Counted from the first letter of the stretch, positions 50,501 to 60,547 are shown. The stretch is 64,000 nucleotides of DNA from Massilia sp. Leaf139 (GCF_001424165.1 NZ_LMOJ01000024.1:398072-462071); one strand, 5' to 3'. Notes: generated by a model from the letters alone, not told the origin. A program made the numbers and translations.

Positions 50501-51039
50501 CCGGTGCCGGACGAACTGGTGACACCGGACGGATTGCGCACCGACCAGGAATAGGTGACGTCGCCTGCCGGAATGCTGTTGCCGCCGTCGAAGGTGAGGG
50601 TGGTACCGGTTTCGGTGTTCGTACTGGCGGGCGGAGTGATGATTGCCTGCGGGTTGAAGCGATCCCGTGCCCGGATCAAATAGGCGTAGATATCGGCCGC
50701 ATCGGCGACGGCGACCGGGTCGCCGCTGCTGGCGGCGTTCCCCAGGGTCTGCATCTGGGTGACCGTCGGCGGCGACTTGAGCCGGTCAATGAAGGCGCCG
50801 ACGGACGCCGACCAGGGTTCCGAGAAGCGCAGGTGATAGGACGCAGGCGGCGACGGAAATCCCGATGCGTTCGGTGTGCTGCCATGACAGGAAGCGCACT
50901 GGTAGGTCGACCCGTTGAAGAGCGTTTGGCCGCGCGCCGGATCGGCGGCGGACGCGCCCGAGGACCAGCCCAAGCCAACCAAGGCCAGCCCCAGCGCCAG
51001 GAGCACACGAAGCATCCCTCTCTGCCAAAACGCCGCCAT
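47572..51039 (-). CDS. Surface-sorted PKD-repeat protein with N-terminal c-type heme site and JDVT-CTERM-type signal
   Basis: A 1155-residue exported protein. Signal peptide is residues 1-31. CASCH (48-52) is a c-type heme motif in a short cytochrome-like domain (31-125). Four PKD-like repeats (about 131-490) follow, then ASPM-SPD2-Hydin/choice-of-anchor D-like segments (about 510-1100). The end shows SSGGCSLASGDTRFDPTL, then LWLLVILASGAIVY, then KRARAARGR. This is a tripartite sorting signal: GGC, membrane helix, basic tail. The neighbouring protease probably cuts near the Cys, releasing or lipidating the protein for the surface. GGGAG supports the start. Confidence 0.85.
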   Translation of the reverse strand: MAAFWQRGMLRVLLALGLALVGLGWSSGASAADPARGQTLFNGSTYQCASCHGSTPNASGFPSPPASYHLRFSEPWSASVGAFIDRLKSPPTVTQMQTLGNAASSGDPVAVADAADIYAYLIRARDRFNPQAIITPPASTNTETGTTLTFDGGNSIPAGDVTYSWSVRNPSGVTSSSGTGATQNVFFSTVGTYRVMLTVRPVGGGTSASSFVDINVTAAAQAIISSPANNTSVVAGTTLTLNGGTSTPVGGVTYQWDVRDPANAVAASGSGATQVVTFTNVGTYRVNLTVQPSGGGTPSTASINVIVTAPIVAQAIISSPANNTSVVAGTTLTVNGSTSTPLNGVSYQWALRDPANVTTPLGTASTQSIPFPTAGTYRVTLTVQPSGGGTASSTGIDIVVTAPPPVVAQAVIASPPASVVIGTTLTISGSGSTPANGVNYQWSLRDPANVTTQLGTAATQNVTFATVGTYRVSLTVVPTGGGTPSTAGVDVSVTPAPSVPTPVYFPSGFGALTGFTASTADAQTLCPTIQNTGTATLSLGFAAVQAAGSSADSSGYFELGDSAGCPATPRPCIASLPAGSPISGNTNLQAPADAACTLALRFNPAKFGAGGGLGARSATLRITHNAPAGTVVDVPLSGNVTAAPQPGIGLFTNPGAGANGRVSPPAFAAQPLNSASAVWNEFQVLNSGDADGLDITEVGNSNPQEFSLAENCVNAAPLGRASTGASCAIGMRFTPNALGERCTTVSIRAALSSNGAQSRTICGTGVAAPGPAMTLSADTIDFGRRFINAVYPPRPLVIGNGAGATGPLQINAITLTGSGFALVPEGPNARTPCVGTTLAAGASCTVQVQFTPDPARPDMPYSASIQIDTNDATPRRTVSLAAIAATGGTPPVLQFPGTPAQIEFANFVVAGQQSEQALSVTLRNAGPGAASIEAIRMVGADASSFSATGCPATLAEGDTCPISLRFVPGSGGAKRAQLEVLSSRSVAPPLVTVTGRAVGGTSAFLTTSSAGLALGEVRVGARSSPVEIRLASAGDGVVQVTGMEAEGPFTVQPKTCPAVPFTLPRGADCTVTVTFTPTDARAATASLRISTDADTRPLVVPLSGSGQAEAEMSSGGCSLASGDTRFDPTLWLLVILASGAIVYRKRARAARGRQP
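49560..50650 (-). repeat. Four tandem PKD-like coding repeats inside the sorted surface protein
   Basis: Four consecutive ~88-93-residue units (about 265-280 bp each) share AIISSPANNTSVVAGTTLT, then a YQW...LRDPANV, then VGTYRVxLTVxPSGGGT. The middle two are the most alike, near-identical over the first 20 residues, which suggests a recent duplication. Coordinates are approximate to a few codons. Confidence 0.8.
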
Positions 51040-51095
51040 TGCATTCTCCCTATTCGCCTGCGATCAAGTCCCTGTCGATGCTGTGTGCGCCACCC

Positions 51096-52430
51096 TCAAA
51101 TACAATCCACCACCCTGAACTCCACCCGCCGATCCAGCGCATCGCGCTGGTCATCCGTCCCCAGCCCCACCAGCGCCTCCTTCGAGCCCACGCCTGCCGC
51201 CGTCAAGCGCGCACTGAGGCTGCGGTTCTGCTGCAGCAGCATCTTCTGCACCGCCTCCGCACGCTGGCGCGACAGGGTCTCATTGACGCGCGCGCTGCCG
51301 GTGCGGCTGGTGTGGCCGACGATGCGCACGCAGGCCGCGGCCTTGCCGGTCTGCTGGGCCAAGGAGGCGAGCCAGATCTGGTATTGCTGCGGCAGGTCGC
51401 CGACCTGGTTGAATGCCGTTTTACCCGGCTGGAACAGCATCTTGACCGGCAACCGTTTCGATTCCAGGCCCGAATCGACCAGCTTCGCGAACGCTTCGCG
51501 CGCGGCCTCGCGCTGGCCCAGCTGCCAGCTGGTCAGGTACAGGCCGTTCAGCACGCGCAGGTCACCCGGATCGGCCAGCGCGGCTGCTTCCTTGTAGAGC
51601 GTGTTCGCCTGCGGGATCTTGCCGTCGCCATAAGCGAGGATGGCTTCGTTGACGACCGCGGCGCCGGGCAGGCGCGCCAGGTAGTCGGGGTCGGCCGGGT
51701 CGCCGATCCTGGTGTTCACCTGGCAGGAGTTGATGTAGCCCGACACCGTCTTGTCCTTGTGCCAGGTCGGGCTGTCGCGGTAGAAGGGCAGGGGTTCCGG
51801 GTCGACCGAGCCGACGGTGGCGCGGTCGATCTGCTTGGCGATCACCCGGCCGGTGCGCAGGTCGATCAGGGTGAGCCAGACGCGGAAGGCGTCGGGCACC
51901 GTGTCGACGCTGCGCTCGACGGTGACCGGGGTCAGGGTGCCGATCAGGAGCAGCGGCTTTTCGGCCAGCGCCTGCCGCGTCAGCGGCTTCACCGCCCAGC
52001 CGCTGTACTTCGATTTGACGAGCGACTCGAGCTGGGTGCCCATGCGCGCCGTGCTGACGGTCTGGGCGCCGGTATTGGCGTCGATCAGCGGGTCGACGAC
52101 CAGCGCGCGGCTTTCGTCGCCGAGCAGGGCGCGCGCCTGCGCGAACAGATCCTGGCCGGCGCGGTTGACGGCGCCTTCGAAGGGAATCGGCGCCGGCGGC
52201 ACGAGATCCTTCGGATCGACGACCGCGACCTTGCGCAGGGGTGCCTGCACCGGCTGCGCGGCGGCGGTTACGGGTGCGCTTGCCTGCGGCGACGGCGCCG
52301 TGTCGGGCGCTTGCGCCGGAGCGGAGGCGGGCGGGGAACCGGCGCTGGTGCAGCCGGCAAGCAGAACCAGCGCGGCGGCGGCAGGGCGCCAGCCGTACGG
52401 GCGCAGCGAAGGGAACATGATCAGCTTCAT
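51096..52430 (-). CDS. OmpA-family outer-membrane lipoprotein
   Basis: A 444-residue lipoprotein. The lipobox LVLLAGCTSAG gives an acylated Cys. A Pro/Ala-rich linker follows. Residues about 90-250 resemble a CsgG-like fold-region or solvent-exposed domain (the identity is not secure). A TPR-like zone is GDGKIPQANTLYKEAAALADPGDLRVLNGLYL. The C-terminal OmpA peptidoglycan-binding domain is VRIVGHTSRTGSARVNETLSRQRAEAVQKML and ends RDALDRRVEFRV. The start is at 52430, where GAGG lies nine bases upstream. It is 56 bp before the PKD protein gene in the same run. Confidence 0.86.
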   Translation of the reverse strand: MKLIMFPSLRPYGWRPAAAALVLLAGCTSAGSPPASAPAQAPDTAPSPQASAPVTAAAQPVQAPLRKVAVVDPKDLVPPAPIPFEGAVNRAGQDLFAQARALLGDESRALVVDPLIDANTGAQTVSTARMGTQLESLVKSKYSGWAVKPLTRQALAEKPLLLIGTLTPVTVERSVDTVPDAFRVWLTLIDLRTGRVIAKQIDRATVGSVDPEPLPFYRDSPTWHKDKTVSGYINSCQVNTRIGDPADPDYLARLPGAAVVNEAILAYGDGKIPQANTLYKEAAALADPGDLRVLNGLYLTSWQLGQREAAREAFAKLVDSGLESKRLPVKMLFQPGKTAFNQVGDLPQQYQIWLASLAQQTGKAAACVRIVGHTSRTGSARVNETLSRQRAEAVQKMLLQQNRSLSARLTAAGVGSKEALVGLGTDDQRDALDRRVEFRVVDCI

Positions 52431-52459
52431 GGTCGGCATCCTCAGGTAAAACGGTGGCC

Positions 52460-54766
52460 TTACTGTTGCGGATAGGCGGGGTCGGGCCGCGGCGCGTCGC
52501 ATCCGAAATAGGTACGCATCAGCGCCGCCAATCCGGGGTCGGTCTTCACCCGTTCGGCCATGCTGTTGCGCGTGACGAGCGCGTTGGGCATGCTCGCGTT
52601 GCGCGCCAGGTCGGCCGTGCCGCCGCAGACGTGCGTCTCCGAGATACCGCGCATTTGGAGCGGCCCGAATTCGTCCCAATCGAAGCGGCTGCTGCCCAGG
52701 GCCGTGTGGCAGGTGCGGCAGGAGGTGCCGATCACTTCGCGGTAGAAGCGCGCGGCGCCCGCCGTGGCGGCCTGGGTTTCGTCGACGCGCCAGCGCGGCG
52801 GCAGGTAGTTCTTGTCGAGCGTGCGGCCGCCGGCATACCAGCCGTCGATCAGGCGCGTGGTCGGGCTGTCGGGCGGTGCGGCGCCGGTGCGCTCGGTGGC
52901 GCGCACCATCTGGTTGAGCAGGTACAAGGCGTCGGTCTGGGCGCGTTCGGTCAGCTCGGGGCGTGAGCTGAACAGGAAGTTGCCGGTGTCGAAAGGCAGG
53001 AAGCGCGCACCGAGGAAGGGCGAGGGATTGCCCTTGTCCGGGAAGCGGCCGTTGTATTGCGTGCCCCCGTGGCAGGCGACGCAGGCTCCCGGCATGTATT
53101 TTTCGCCGCGGCCGTCGAGGTTAATCGAGGGCAGCAGCGCGCCGTCCGGCCCGAAGGTCAGGAATTTGGTGAACGGTACGCCGCCATTCACGCCGGGCGA
53201 AGTCGAATACTCCATCGCCACGCAGGCGACCTGGTTCTCGCCCCGGAAGGCCGTGTCGAGCACCTGGTCGATCTCGGTCTGGGTGCTGCCGTCCGGCCCC
53301 GGGTGGTTGCACACATAGAAGGCCATCGAATCGGGCGCGGTGCTGGTGGCGACCATGCGGCGCACCAGGTTCAAGTCCCATTTGTTGATGTAGTCGGCCG
53401 CCACTTCGGTATTGGCGCCGGCGTAGGGCTTGAACTTGTGCTTGCGCTTCCAGTCGTCGAAGGAGATGGCCGCGACCATGTTGCCCTGGGCGTCGCAATC
53501 GCCGACCGCGCCGAGGGAGCGGTAGTACATGCAGGCGCTCAGGCGCGTGTCCTTGCCCTTGTAGGTGAGGAAGTGGTCGGGGCTCGGCAGGGCCCGCGTT
53601 TGCGAGGCCGCCGTTTCCAGGTCGAGGGTATCGCCGCGCACGTTGCCGTCCATGCCGTTGGCGAGCATCCGCACCACGCGCGGACGGCTGTTGGGAATCT
53701 GGTGCGACACCTCGACCGGGACGCTGCGCACGTAGCCGGCGGCGGCCGGCGCCGGCACGTCCAGCGTCGCCGCATACGACTCGCACTGCACGCGCAGCTT
53801 GAGGCGGGCCTGCACGGCCACGGCGGCATCGAGCGCATAGTCGCCGAAGCGGTTGACCCGCACCGGCGCACCGAGCACGGCGCCATCGGCTTGCAGCAGC
53901 TGCACGGTGGCCGCGCTTTGCAGGCCGAGGAATTCGTTCTCGGTGCCGCAAATGCCGCCGTCGGCCAGGCCGACGTGGCCGTGCAGGCGCAGGTTGCGGC
54001 CTTCCGGCAGCGCCGGCTGCACCGTCACGACCGAGGCCACGGTGCCGGGCGCGAAGCCGGCGAGGCAGGTATCGAGCACGACGCCCTGGGTCGTCGCGCA
54101 TTTGATGTCGTAGCTGCGCGCCGCATCGAGCTTGGGCAGGCCCACTTCGCCGCTGAGGTCGGACACGCCGCTGTAGACCACTGCGCCGTTCGACACCACC
54201 TGCACCTGGACGTCGGGCAGGTAGACCGTGCGCCGCACGGGCGTGCCGCCACCCGGCGGGGCGAAGCTGGTATCGCCCGGCGCCTGGAAGCGCAGCCTGA
54301 CGGGGGTGCCGGAGAAATCGCTGACCGTGGACGCCGTATAAGCCACCGGCGGCCGCACCGGCGCCGAGACACGCGTGCCGTCGCTGGAGACGGCGTATTG
54401 CTGCTCGCGGTAGCCGCCCTTGCCGTCGGAGATGAGGACATAGGCGAAGTGCAGGCCCGGGCCATCGGGCAGCGTCCACATGGTTTCGCGCGCATTACGG
54501 TTTTCGACGCTGCCGCCGGTCACGCGCCACTGGTATTGCAGCGAGTCGCCGTCGGCGTCCAGTGCTTCGACGCGCAGCGCGGTCTTGGTCGGCCCGCTGT
54601 TGGCGACGCTGCCGGTGCTGCCGCCGAAGCCGCTGCTGGAGCCGCCGCCGTCGCTACCGCCGCTCTTGCCGCCGCATCCGGCGACGGAGGCGGCGGCAAG
54701 GAGCGTGAGCATGGCGATGCGATGCGCTGCCGAGGAACGGCAGTACCACGAATGAAACGCGTTCAT
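52460..54766 (-). CDS. Large lipoprotein with PKD-like domain and two c-type heme motifs
   Basis: A 768-residue lipoprotein. The lipobox is ASVAGCGGK, preceded by a short hydrophobic stretch. An early PKD-like segment contains LDADGDSLQYQWRVTGG. Residues about 180-390 resemble Ig-like domains. Two CxxCH motifs, CVACHGG near residue 555 and CRTCH near 715, predict covalent c-heme attachment. The C-terminal half looks like a cytochrome/di-heme peroxidase-like domain but is diverged. It is first in the minus-strand run that ends with the kinase. It resembles extracellular electron-transfer lipoproteins in outline only. Confidence 0.78.
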   Translation of the reverse strand: MNAFHSWYCRSSAAHRIAMLTLLAAASVAGCGGKSGGSDGGGSSSGFGGSTGSVANSGPTKTALRVEALDADGDSLQYQWRVTGGSVENRNARETMWTLPDGPGLHFAYVLISDGKGGYREQQYAVSSDGTRVSAPVRPPVAYTASTVSDFSGTPVRLRFQAPGDTSFAPPGGGTPVRRTVYLPDVQVQVVSNGAVVYSGVSDLSGEVGLPKLDAARSYDIKCATTQGVVLDTCLAGFAPGTVASVVTVQPALPEGRNLRLHGHVGLADGGICGTENEFLGLQSAATVQLLQADGAVLGAPVRVNRFGDYALDAAVAVQARLKLRVQCESYAATLDVPAPAAAGYVRSVPVEVSHQIPNSRPRVVRMLANGMDGNVRGDTLDLETAASQTRALPSPDHFLTYKGKDTRLSACMYYRSLGAVGDCDAQGNMVAAISFDDWKRKHKFKPYAGANTEVAADYINKWDLNLVRRMVATSTAPDSMAFYVCNHPGPDGSTQTEIDQVLDTAFRGENQVACVAMEYSTSPGVNGGVPFTKFLTFGPDGALLPSINLDGRGEKYMPGACVACHGGTQYNGRFPDKGNPSPFLGARFLPFDTGNFLFSSRPELTERAQTDALYLLNQMVRATERTGAAPPDSPTTRLIDGWYAGGRTLDKNYLPPRWRVDETQAATAGAARFYREVIGTSCRTCHTALGSSRFDWDEFGPLQMRGISETHVCGGTADLARNASMPNALVTRNSMAERVKTDPGLAALMRTYFGCDAPRPDPAYPQQ

Positions 54767-55011
54767 GCAAGGAGCTCTCCCTAGAATCGTGTTCGGCTTC
54801 GTTCCCGCACTGACGGCAGGCTTGTGCGCTATGGATGCGCGTACCGGTACATCGTTCTGCTACTCACTTCTGACTTGCGGCGCTAAATTTCTGTGGTGCC
54901 TTTGTTCCTAGTTAAGAAAAAGTATAAATCGATTTTTTGTAAATATGTTGGATCTCAAAAAAAATGTTTAATTTTGCAACGGTGCCGATTACTGATTCCA
55001 TTAGGCAATAA

Positions 55012-55914
55012 TTATGGCGCACCAAGGAAGGCTTTGACTTCGCTGCGGAAGCGTTGCGGCTGATCCCACATGATGAAATGGGCGCTGTCGGGAATGCGCT
55101 TGAGGCTCACGTTCTTCAGCGGCGCATAGCCGCCTTTGTAGGCAGCGTCGAACTGCTCGGCCGGGATCGGCACGCTCTTGGGCTGGACGTACAGCACCGT
55201 GGTCGGCACGGCGATCTTCGGTAGTTCGGGAATCAGGTTCGTGACGATCAGTTCGCGGTAGGCGCGGATGGCGACGTCCGGATCGCTGGCCATCGAATCT
55301 CCTATTGCGACCGGACGCATCGCCTCGGTGTCGACCATGCCGGCGATGGTCTCGTTGGCGCGCTGCGAACGCTGCTCGGGCGGCGTGGCGCGCATGCCGG
55401 CGGCGACCCCGTCGGCGACCGCTTCCACCCGTGCCTGGGGGGCGCCCGGGCCGGCGAAGAAGGTGCCGAGGAAGGGGAACATGTCGACCACCATCAGGCG
55501 CGAGAGCGTGTCCGGATGGCGGCTTGCGAGCATCATGCCGATGGTGCCGCCCATCGAGTGGCCGATCACCGCCGGCTGCTTCAGCTTCGACTCGCGGATG
55601 TAGCGCGCGATCTCCTCGGCCACGGGCGCGGCCACCGCGCCCTCCTTGTTGCCGCCGGCCGCCTGGCCGGCAAAGCCGGCGATGTGCACCAGGTGGTAGC
55701 GGTAGCCCGGCAGCGCCTCCACGGTCGAGGCCCAGACGCGCGGCGAGGAATTCAGGCCGGGAATCAGGATCACGTCCGGCCCCGACCCCTCGGTGCGCAC
55801 GCTGATGCGCTCCGAGGAGAAGGTCGCGGCCAGCGCACTGGCGAGGGGCAAGACTGCCAACAGGCTTACGGCGCCGGCCGCGAATGCGCGGCGCGACAGG
55901 GTCATTGAACTCAT
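55012..55914 (-). CDS. Exported alpha/beta hydrolase
   Basis: A 300-residue hydrolase with a twin-arginine-like or Sec signal at the start (SRRAFAAGAVSLLAVLPLASALAA). The nucleophile elbow GHSMGGTIGM, DVILIPGLNSSP oxyanion loop, and the C-terminal PDSAHFIMWDQP with catalytic His are seen. AGGAGG before ATG at 55914 fixes the start. It lies 22 bp after the acetyltransferase gene, last in the exporter operon. Substrate is unknown; the family includes esterases and lactonases. Confidence 0.87.
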   Translation of the reverse strand: MSSMTLSRRAFAAGAVSLLAVLPLASALAATFSSERISVRTEGSGPDVILIPGLNSSPRVWASTVEALPGYRYHLVHIAGFAGQAAGGNKEGAVAAPVAEEIARYIRESKLKQPAVIGHSMGGTIGMMLASRHPDTLSRLMVVDMFPFLGTFFAGPGAPQARVEAVADGVAAGMRATPPEQRSQRANETIAGMVDTEAMRPVAIGDSMASDPDVAIRAYRELIVTNLIPELPKIAVPTTVLYVQPKSVPIPAEQFDAAYKGGYAPLKNVSLKRIPDSAHFIMWDQPQRFRSEVKAFLGAP

Positions 55915-55936
55915 ACTGCCTCCTGAACTGAACACG

Positions 55937-56419
55937 TTATCGATCCGCCGCGCGGGCGACGGGAATGTCGAAATGGAGCACGTCTTCACGCACCCCGAGT
56001 TTGCTGTAGAGCGCGATCGCCGGCGCGTCTTCCGGCGCGGTATCGGCCTGCACGAAGATGACCCAGGCGCCGCGCGCGGCGGCGATGTCCTGCAAGGCCG
56101 CGATCAGCGCAGTGGCGATGCCGCGCCGGCGGTGCGTCGCCGCCACCGCCAGGTCGTAGATGTAGATCTCGCTGCGTTCCTGCTCGAACTTGTGCAGCTC
56201 GTAAGCGCATAGGGCGCCCGTGACCTGGCCATCCTCGAAAGCCGCCAGCGCGATGAAGCTGTCGCGTCCGAGCAGCTTGCGCAGGTAGGCGGCGCTTGGC
56301 GGCTTGCTCGTGTACGAGGCCGGATCGCCGAAGGCCTGGCCGAAAAAGCGCAGCACGGCGTCCATCGTCGCCGCATCGGCCGCGCCGAGCTGGCGAATCC
56401 GATGCATGTCCTCACTCAT
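55937..56419 (-). CDS. AAC(3)-I-family aminoglycoside 3-N-acetyltransferase
   Basis: A GNAT enzyme of 160 residues that transfers acetyl from acetyl-CoA. The run FIALAAFEDGQVTGAL, YELHKFEQERSEIYIYDLAV, HRRRGIATALIAAL and then WVIFVQAD, AIALYSKLGVREDVLHFDI parallels AAC(3)-I, the gentamicin-resistance acetyltransferase, over nearly its whole length. The start overlaps the permease stop by eight bases; an ATG at 56407 is a possible alternative. Being chromosomal and next to an exporter, it may act on a natural substrate or give resistance. Specificity is not shown by sequence. Confidence 0.88.
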   Translation of the reverse strand: MSEDMHRIRQLGAADAATMDAVLRFFGQAFGDPASYTSKPPSAAYLRKLLGRDSFIALAAFEDGQVTGALCAYELHKFEQERSEIYIYDLAVAATHRRRGIATALIAALQDIAAARGAWVIFVQADTAPEDAPAIALYSKLGVREDVLHFDIPVARAADR

Positions 56420-57631
56420 GGCGCAGGCAGTCCACCGGCAGCAGGCGCGAGGCGCGCCGCGCCGGATAGAAGCCGAAGAACACGCCGACCGCCGTGGCAA
56501 AGGCGCAGGCCACGATCACGGCGCTCAGGCCGACGCGCACGTCGAAGTCGGCCGCCGCGCTGATCGCCGCCGCACCCGCCGCCGCGATCCCGATGCCGAC
56601 GGCCGCCCCGGCCAGGCAGATCATCACCGCCTCGGTCAGGAACTGCAGCAGGATGTCGCGCGGCTTGGCGCCGATCGCCATCCGGATGCCGATCTCGCGC
56701 GTGCGCTCGGTTACCGACACCAGCATGATGTTCATGATGCCGATCCCGCCGACCAGCAGCGAGATCCCGCCGATCACGCCCAGCAGCGCTGCGATGCCGG
56801 CCGAGATCTTGCCGGCCGTGGCGGCGAAGGTCGCCATGTTCTGCATGCGGAAGTCGTCGGGATCGTCGAGCTTGATGCGATGGCGGTCGCGCAGGGTTTC
56901 CTTCATGTCTTCGATCGCATCGGTCAGCACCGCATCGCTCTTGCCCTGCGCCGCGATGTAGTGGACGTTGTCGGGGAAAGGGCCGCGCACCATGTAGGCG
57001 CGCGCGGCGGTGATCGGCACCAGCACCATCTCGGACAGGTCGTCGCCGTCGAGCTGGCGGCCCTCGCCCTGCAGCACGCCGATGATCTGGAAGGAGACGT
57101 TCTCGATGCGCAGGTAGCGCCCGAGCGGATCCTGGCGATAGAAATAGCGATCCGCCACCTTCTGGCCCACCACGACCATGCGCGCGGCGGCGCGCACGTC
57201 GTCGTCGGTGAACATGCTCCCTTGTTCGATCTTCCAGTTGCGGATCTTGAACATGGCCGGCGTCACGCCGTGCACCATGTTGGCGGCGGTCTCGTTGCCG
57301 GCGGCGAGCTTGAAGGTGCCCTGCAGGGCCGGGGCCGCGCCCAGCAGGTTGGGCAGGCGGTTCAAGGCATTCGCATCGGCCAGGGTCAGCGAGGGCGCCG
57401 CGCCGCTGCGGCTGCGCAGCTCCGCGGTGCGGTCGCCGCCTGGCATGATGTAGACCATGTTCGTGCCCAGCATCTGCATCTCTTTCTTGATGAAGCGCTG
57501 CATGGTGTCGCCCAGCGCCAGCATCAGCACCACCGAGGCGATGCCGATCACGATGCCGAGCATGGTCAATGCGGTACGCAGCCGGTTCGCGGCCATCGAG
57601 CGCAGAGCTTCGACGACGACCTGGAAGACCT

Positions 57632-57635
<4 letters not shown>
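56412..57635 (-). CDS. ABC transporter permease, MacB/FtsX type
   Basis: A 407-residue inner-membrane protein with one N-terminal helix (LRTALTMLGIVIGIASVVLML), a large periplasmic domain (about 50-270, MacB_PCD), and three C-terminal helices (AALLGVIGGISLLVGGIGIMNIMLVSV, then EAVMICLAGAAVGIGIAAA, then AVIVACAFATAVGVFFGFYPARRASRL). This is the standard FtsX/MacB-permease layout. ATGA overlap with the ATPase stop shows coupling. Confidence 0.93.
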
Positions 57636-58437
<802 letters not shown>

Positions 58438-58438
<1 letters not shown>

Positions 58439-59649
58439 CACATCTCCTGCGCTGGCGCCAGCGAACGCGTGACCACGCGCTCGCCCACTTTCAGGTCGCC
58501 GCTCACCACTTCCGTGTAGCGGAAATTCGACAGGCCGATGCGGATGTCGACCGGCTTCGGTTCGTTCTTCGCGTCGAGCTTGTAGACCTTGAACATGCGC
58601 GCGGTCTCGCCCGTGCCCTGGGCCGCCAGGTCGTCCTCGAGCGGCGGCACGACGGCGTTGCCGGCGGCGTCCTTGGGCTGCTTGGCGGCGAGCGCCTTGC
58701 GTTCCTTTTCCTGGTCTTCTTCCGACAGGCGGAAGCGCAGGGCGGCGGTCGGGATGCGCAGCGCTTTCGGGCGGTTGTCCACCACCAGGCGCACCTGCGC
58801 CGTCATGCCGGGTTTCAGCAGTTCGTCCTGGTTGGCGACGTCGAGCACGACGTTGTAGGTGACGACGTTCTGCACCACGTTCGGTGCCAGGCGGAACTGG
58901 CGCATGGTCGCGTGGAATTCGCGGCTCGGGTAGGCGTCGACCACGAAGCGCGCCGGCAGGCCGTCCTTGAGGGCGCCGACGTCCGCTTCCGAGACGCTGG
59001 TATCGATCTGCATCTTGGTCAGATCCTGCGCGATCTGGAACAGGTTCGGCGTGTTGAAGGAAGCGGCCACGGTCTGCCCCAGGTCGATCGTGCGCTTGAT
59101 GATGACGCCGTCGATCGGGCTGCGGATCACGCTGTTGTTGACGTCGGCGAGCGCGCGCGCGAGCTGTGCGTTGGCCAGCTGGACGTTGGCGCGCGCCACG
59201 TCGAGTTCGCGGCGCGACTGGTCGAGCGCGAGACTCGAGACGAATTTCTGGGCGACGAGCTGCTCGTTGCGCTCGAAGCTGGCCTGGGCCAGGCGCAGCG
59301 AGGCCTGCGAGGAGGCCAGGCTGGCGCGCGCCTGTCCGACCTGGGCGTTGAAGATGGTAGGGTCGAGCTTGAGCAGCACCTGCCCTTTTTTCACGCGGTC
59401 GTTGAAGTCGGCCTTGAGCTCGACCACGGTGCCCGAGACCTGCGAGCCGACATTCACCAGCGCGACCGGATTGATGGTGCCGGTGGCGGTGACGGTGTGC
59501 GTGATGCTGCCGGTATCGACGGCGCTGGCGCGGTATTTCAGCGGCGGCGTTTTCGGCTCGCTGTTGCGGTTGGCCCAGGCGACTGCGCCCGCGCCCGCGA
59601 TCAGGAGGGCACCGGCAACCAGTACCCGCTTTTTGGTGAAGAGTTTCAT
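58438..59649 (-). CDS. MacA-like periplasmic adaptor of the ABC exporter
   Basis: A 403-residue membrane-fusion protein with one N-terminal anchor ([18 protein letters not shown]). The lipoyl/barrel parts are [45 protein letters not shown] and the alpha-hairpin is Ala-rich ([19 protein letters not shown]). It is first in the exporter operon. No TolC-type channel gene accompanies it, so it probably uses a shared channel, possibly the RND operon's. Together with the ATPase and permease, it fits a MacAB-type exporter. Confidence 0.92.
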
Positions 59650-59856
59650 CGTGTCGCCCGTCTGAGGAAAAGAGATGCAAGATGATGCCAAATTGCAATT
59701 AACCGAGTGTCTGTGATTTTTATGCTTTCGGCAATTCAAAATGGATACATACGGACAGGAATCGAGTATGCATGTGGCGATTCCGACGCAGCGCCGGCCG
59801 GCAGGGTCTGGCGATCCGTTAAAATGGCGGCATTCCTTTCCACCAATGCAGACATC

Positions 59857-60534
59857 ATGACTCAGGACGAACTCAAGCAAGCCGTGGCACGCGCCGCCAT
59901 CGATTACGTGGTCGAGGGCGAAATCATCGGCGTGGGCACCGGCTCGACGGCCAACTTCTTCATCGACGAACTGGCAAAGATCAAGGACCGCATCAAGGGC
60001 ACCGTGGCCTCGTCGGAAGCGACCGCCGCCCGCCTGCGCGGCCACGGCATTCCCGTGTTCGACCTGAACGAGGTCGAGTCGATCGCCGTCTACATCGACG
60101 GCGCCGACGAGATCACCGATGCCGGCGCCATGATCAAGGGCGGCGGCGCGGCCCTCACGCGCGAGAAAATCGTCGCCTCGGTGTCGAAGCGTTTTGTGTG
60201 CATCGCCGACGGCTCGAAGCTGGTGAACACGCTCGGCAAATTCCCGCTGCCGGTCGAAGTCATCCCGATGGCGCGTGCGGCCGTGATGCGCAAACTCGCC
60301 GCCCTCGGCGGCCAGCCGCGCCTGCGTACCAAGGCCGGCAGCGATGAAGCCTTCATCACCGACAACGGCGGCGAGATCGTCGACGTCGTCGGCCTGCAGA
60401 TCGCGGATCCGGTGGCCCTCGAAAACGAGATCAACGGCATCGTCGGCGTGATCGCGGTCGGCCTGTTCGCCAAGCAGGGCGCCAATGTCTGCCTGCTGGG
60501 CATGGCCGACGGCGTCAAGACCCTGAGCTTCTGA
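59857..60534 (+). CDS. rpiA: Ribose-5-phosphate isomerase A
   Basis: Interconverts ribose-5-P and ribulose-5-P in the pentose-phosphate pathway. The 225-residue protein has [13 protein letters not shown], catalytic/acidic [34 protein letters not shown] and a C-terminal [14 protein letters not shown]. The start was set at the standard position [10 protein letters not shown]. An upstream in-frame ATG (MAAFLSTN) would add 11 residues. It is divergent from the exporter operon and 13 bp before a small lipoprotein gene. Confidence 0.96.
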   Translation: MTQDELKQAVARAAIDYVVEGEIIGVGTGSTANFFIDELAKIKDRIKGTVASSEATAARLRGHGIPVFDLNEVESIAVYIDGADEITDAGAMIKGGGAALTREKIVASVSKRFVCIADGSKLVNTLGKFPLPVEVIPMARAAVMRKLAALGGQPRLRTKAGSDEAFITDNGGEIVDVVGLQIADPVALENEINGIVGVIAVGLFAKQGANVCLLGMADGVKTLSF

Positions 60535-60547
60535 GCGGAGAGCGGCC

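Noticed and set aside
49560..50650. CRISPR-like direct repeats
   Set aside because: Units are about 270 bp, in frame, and encode PKD domains. They have no short repeat-spacer pattern.
54767..55011. A small gene in the AT-rich 245-bp gap
   Set aside because: No start with a ribosome-binding site. The AT-rich stretch looks like a promoter region for the lipoprotein run or unassigned DNA.
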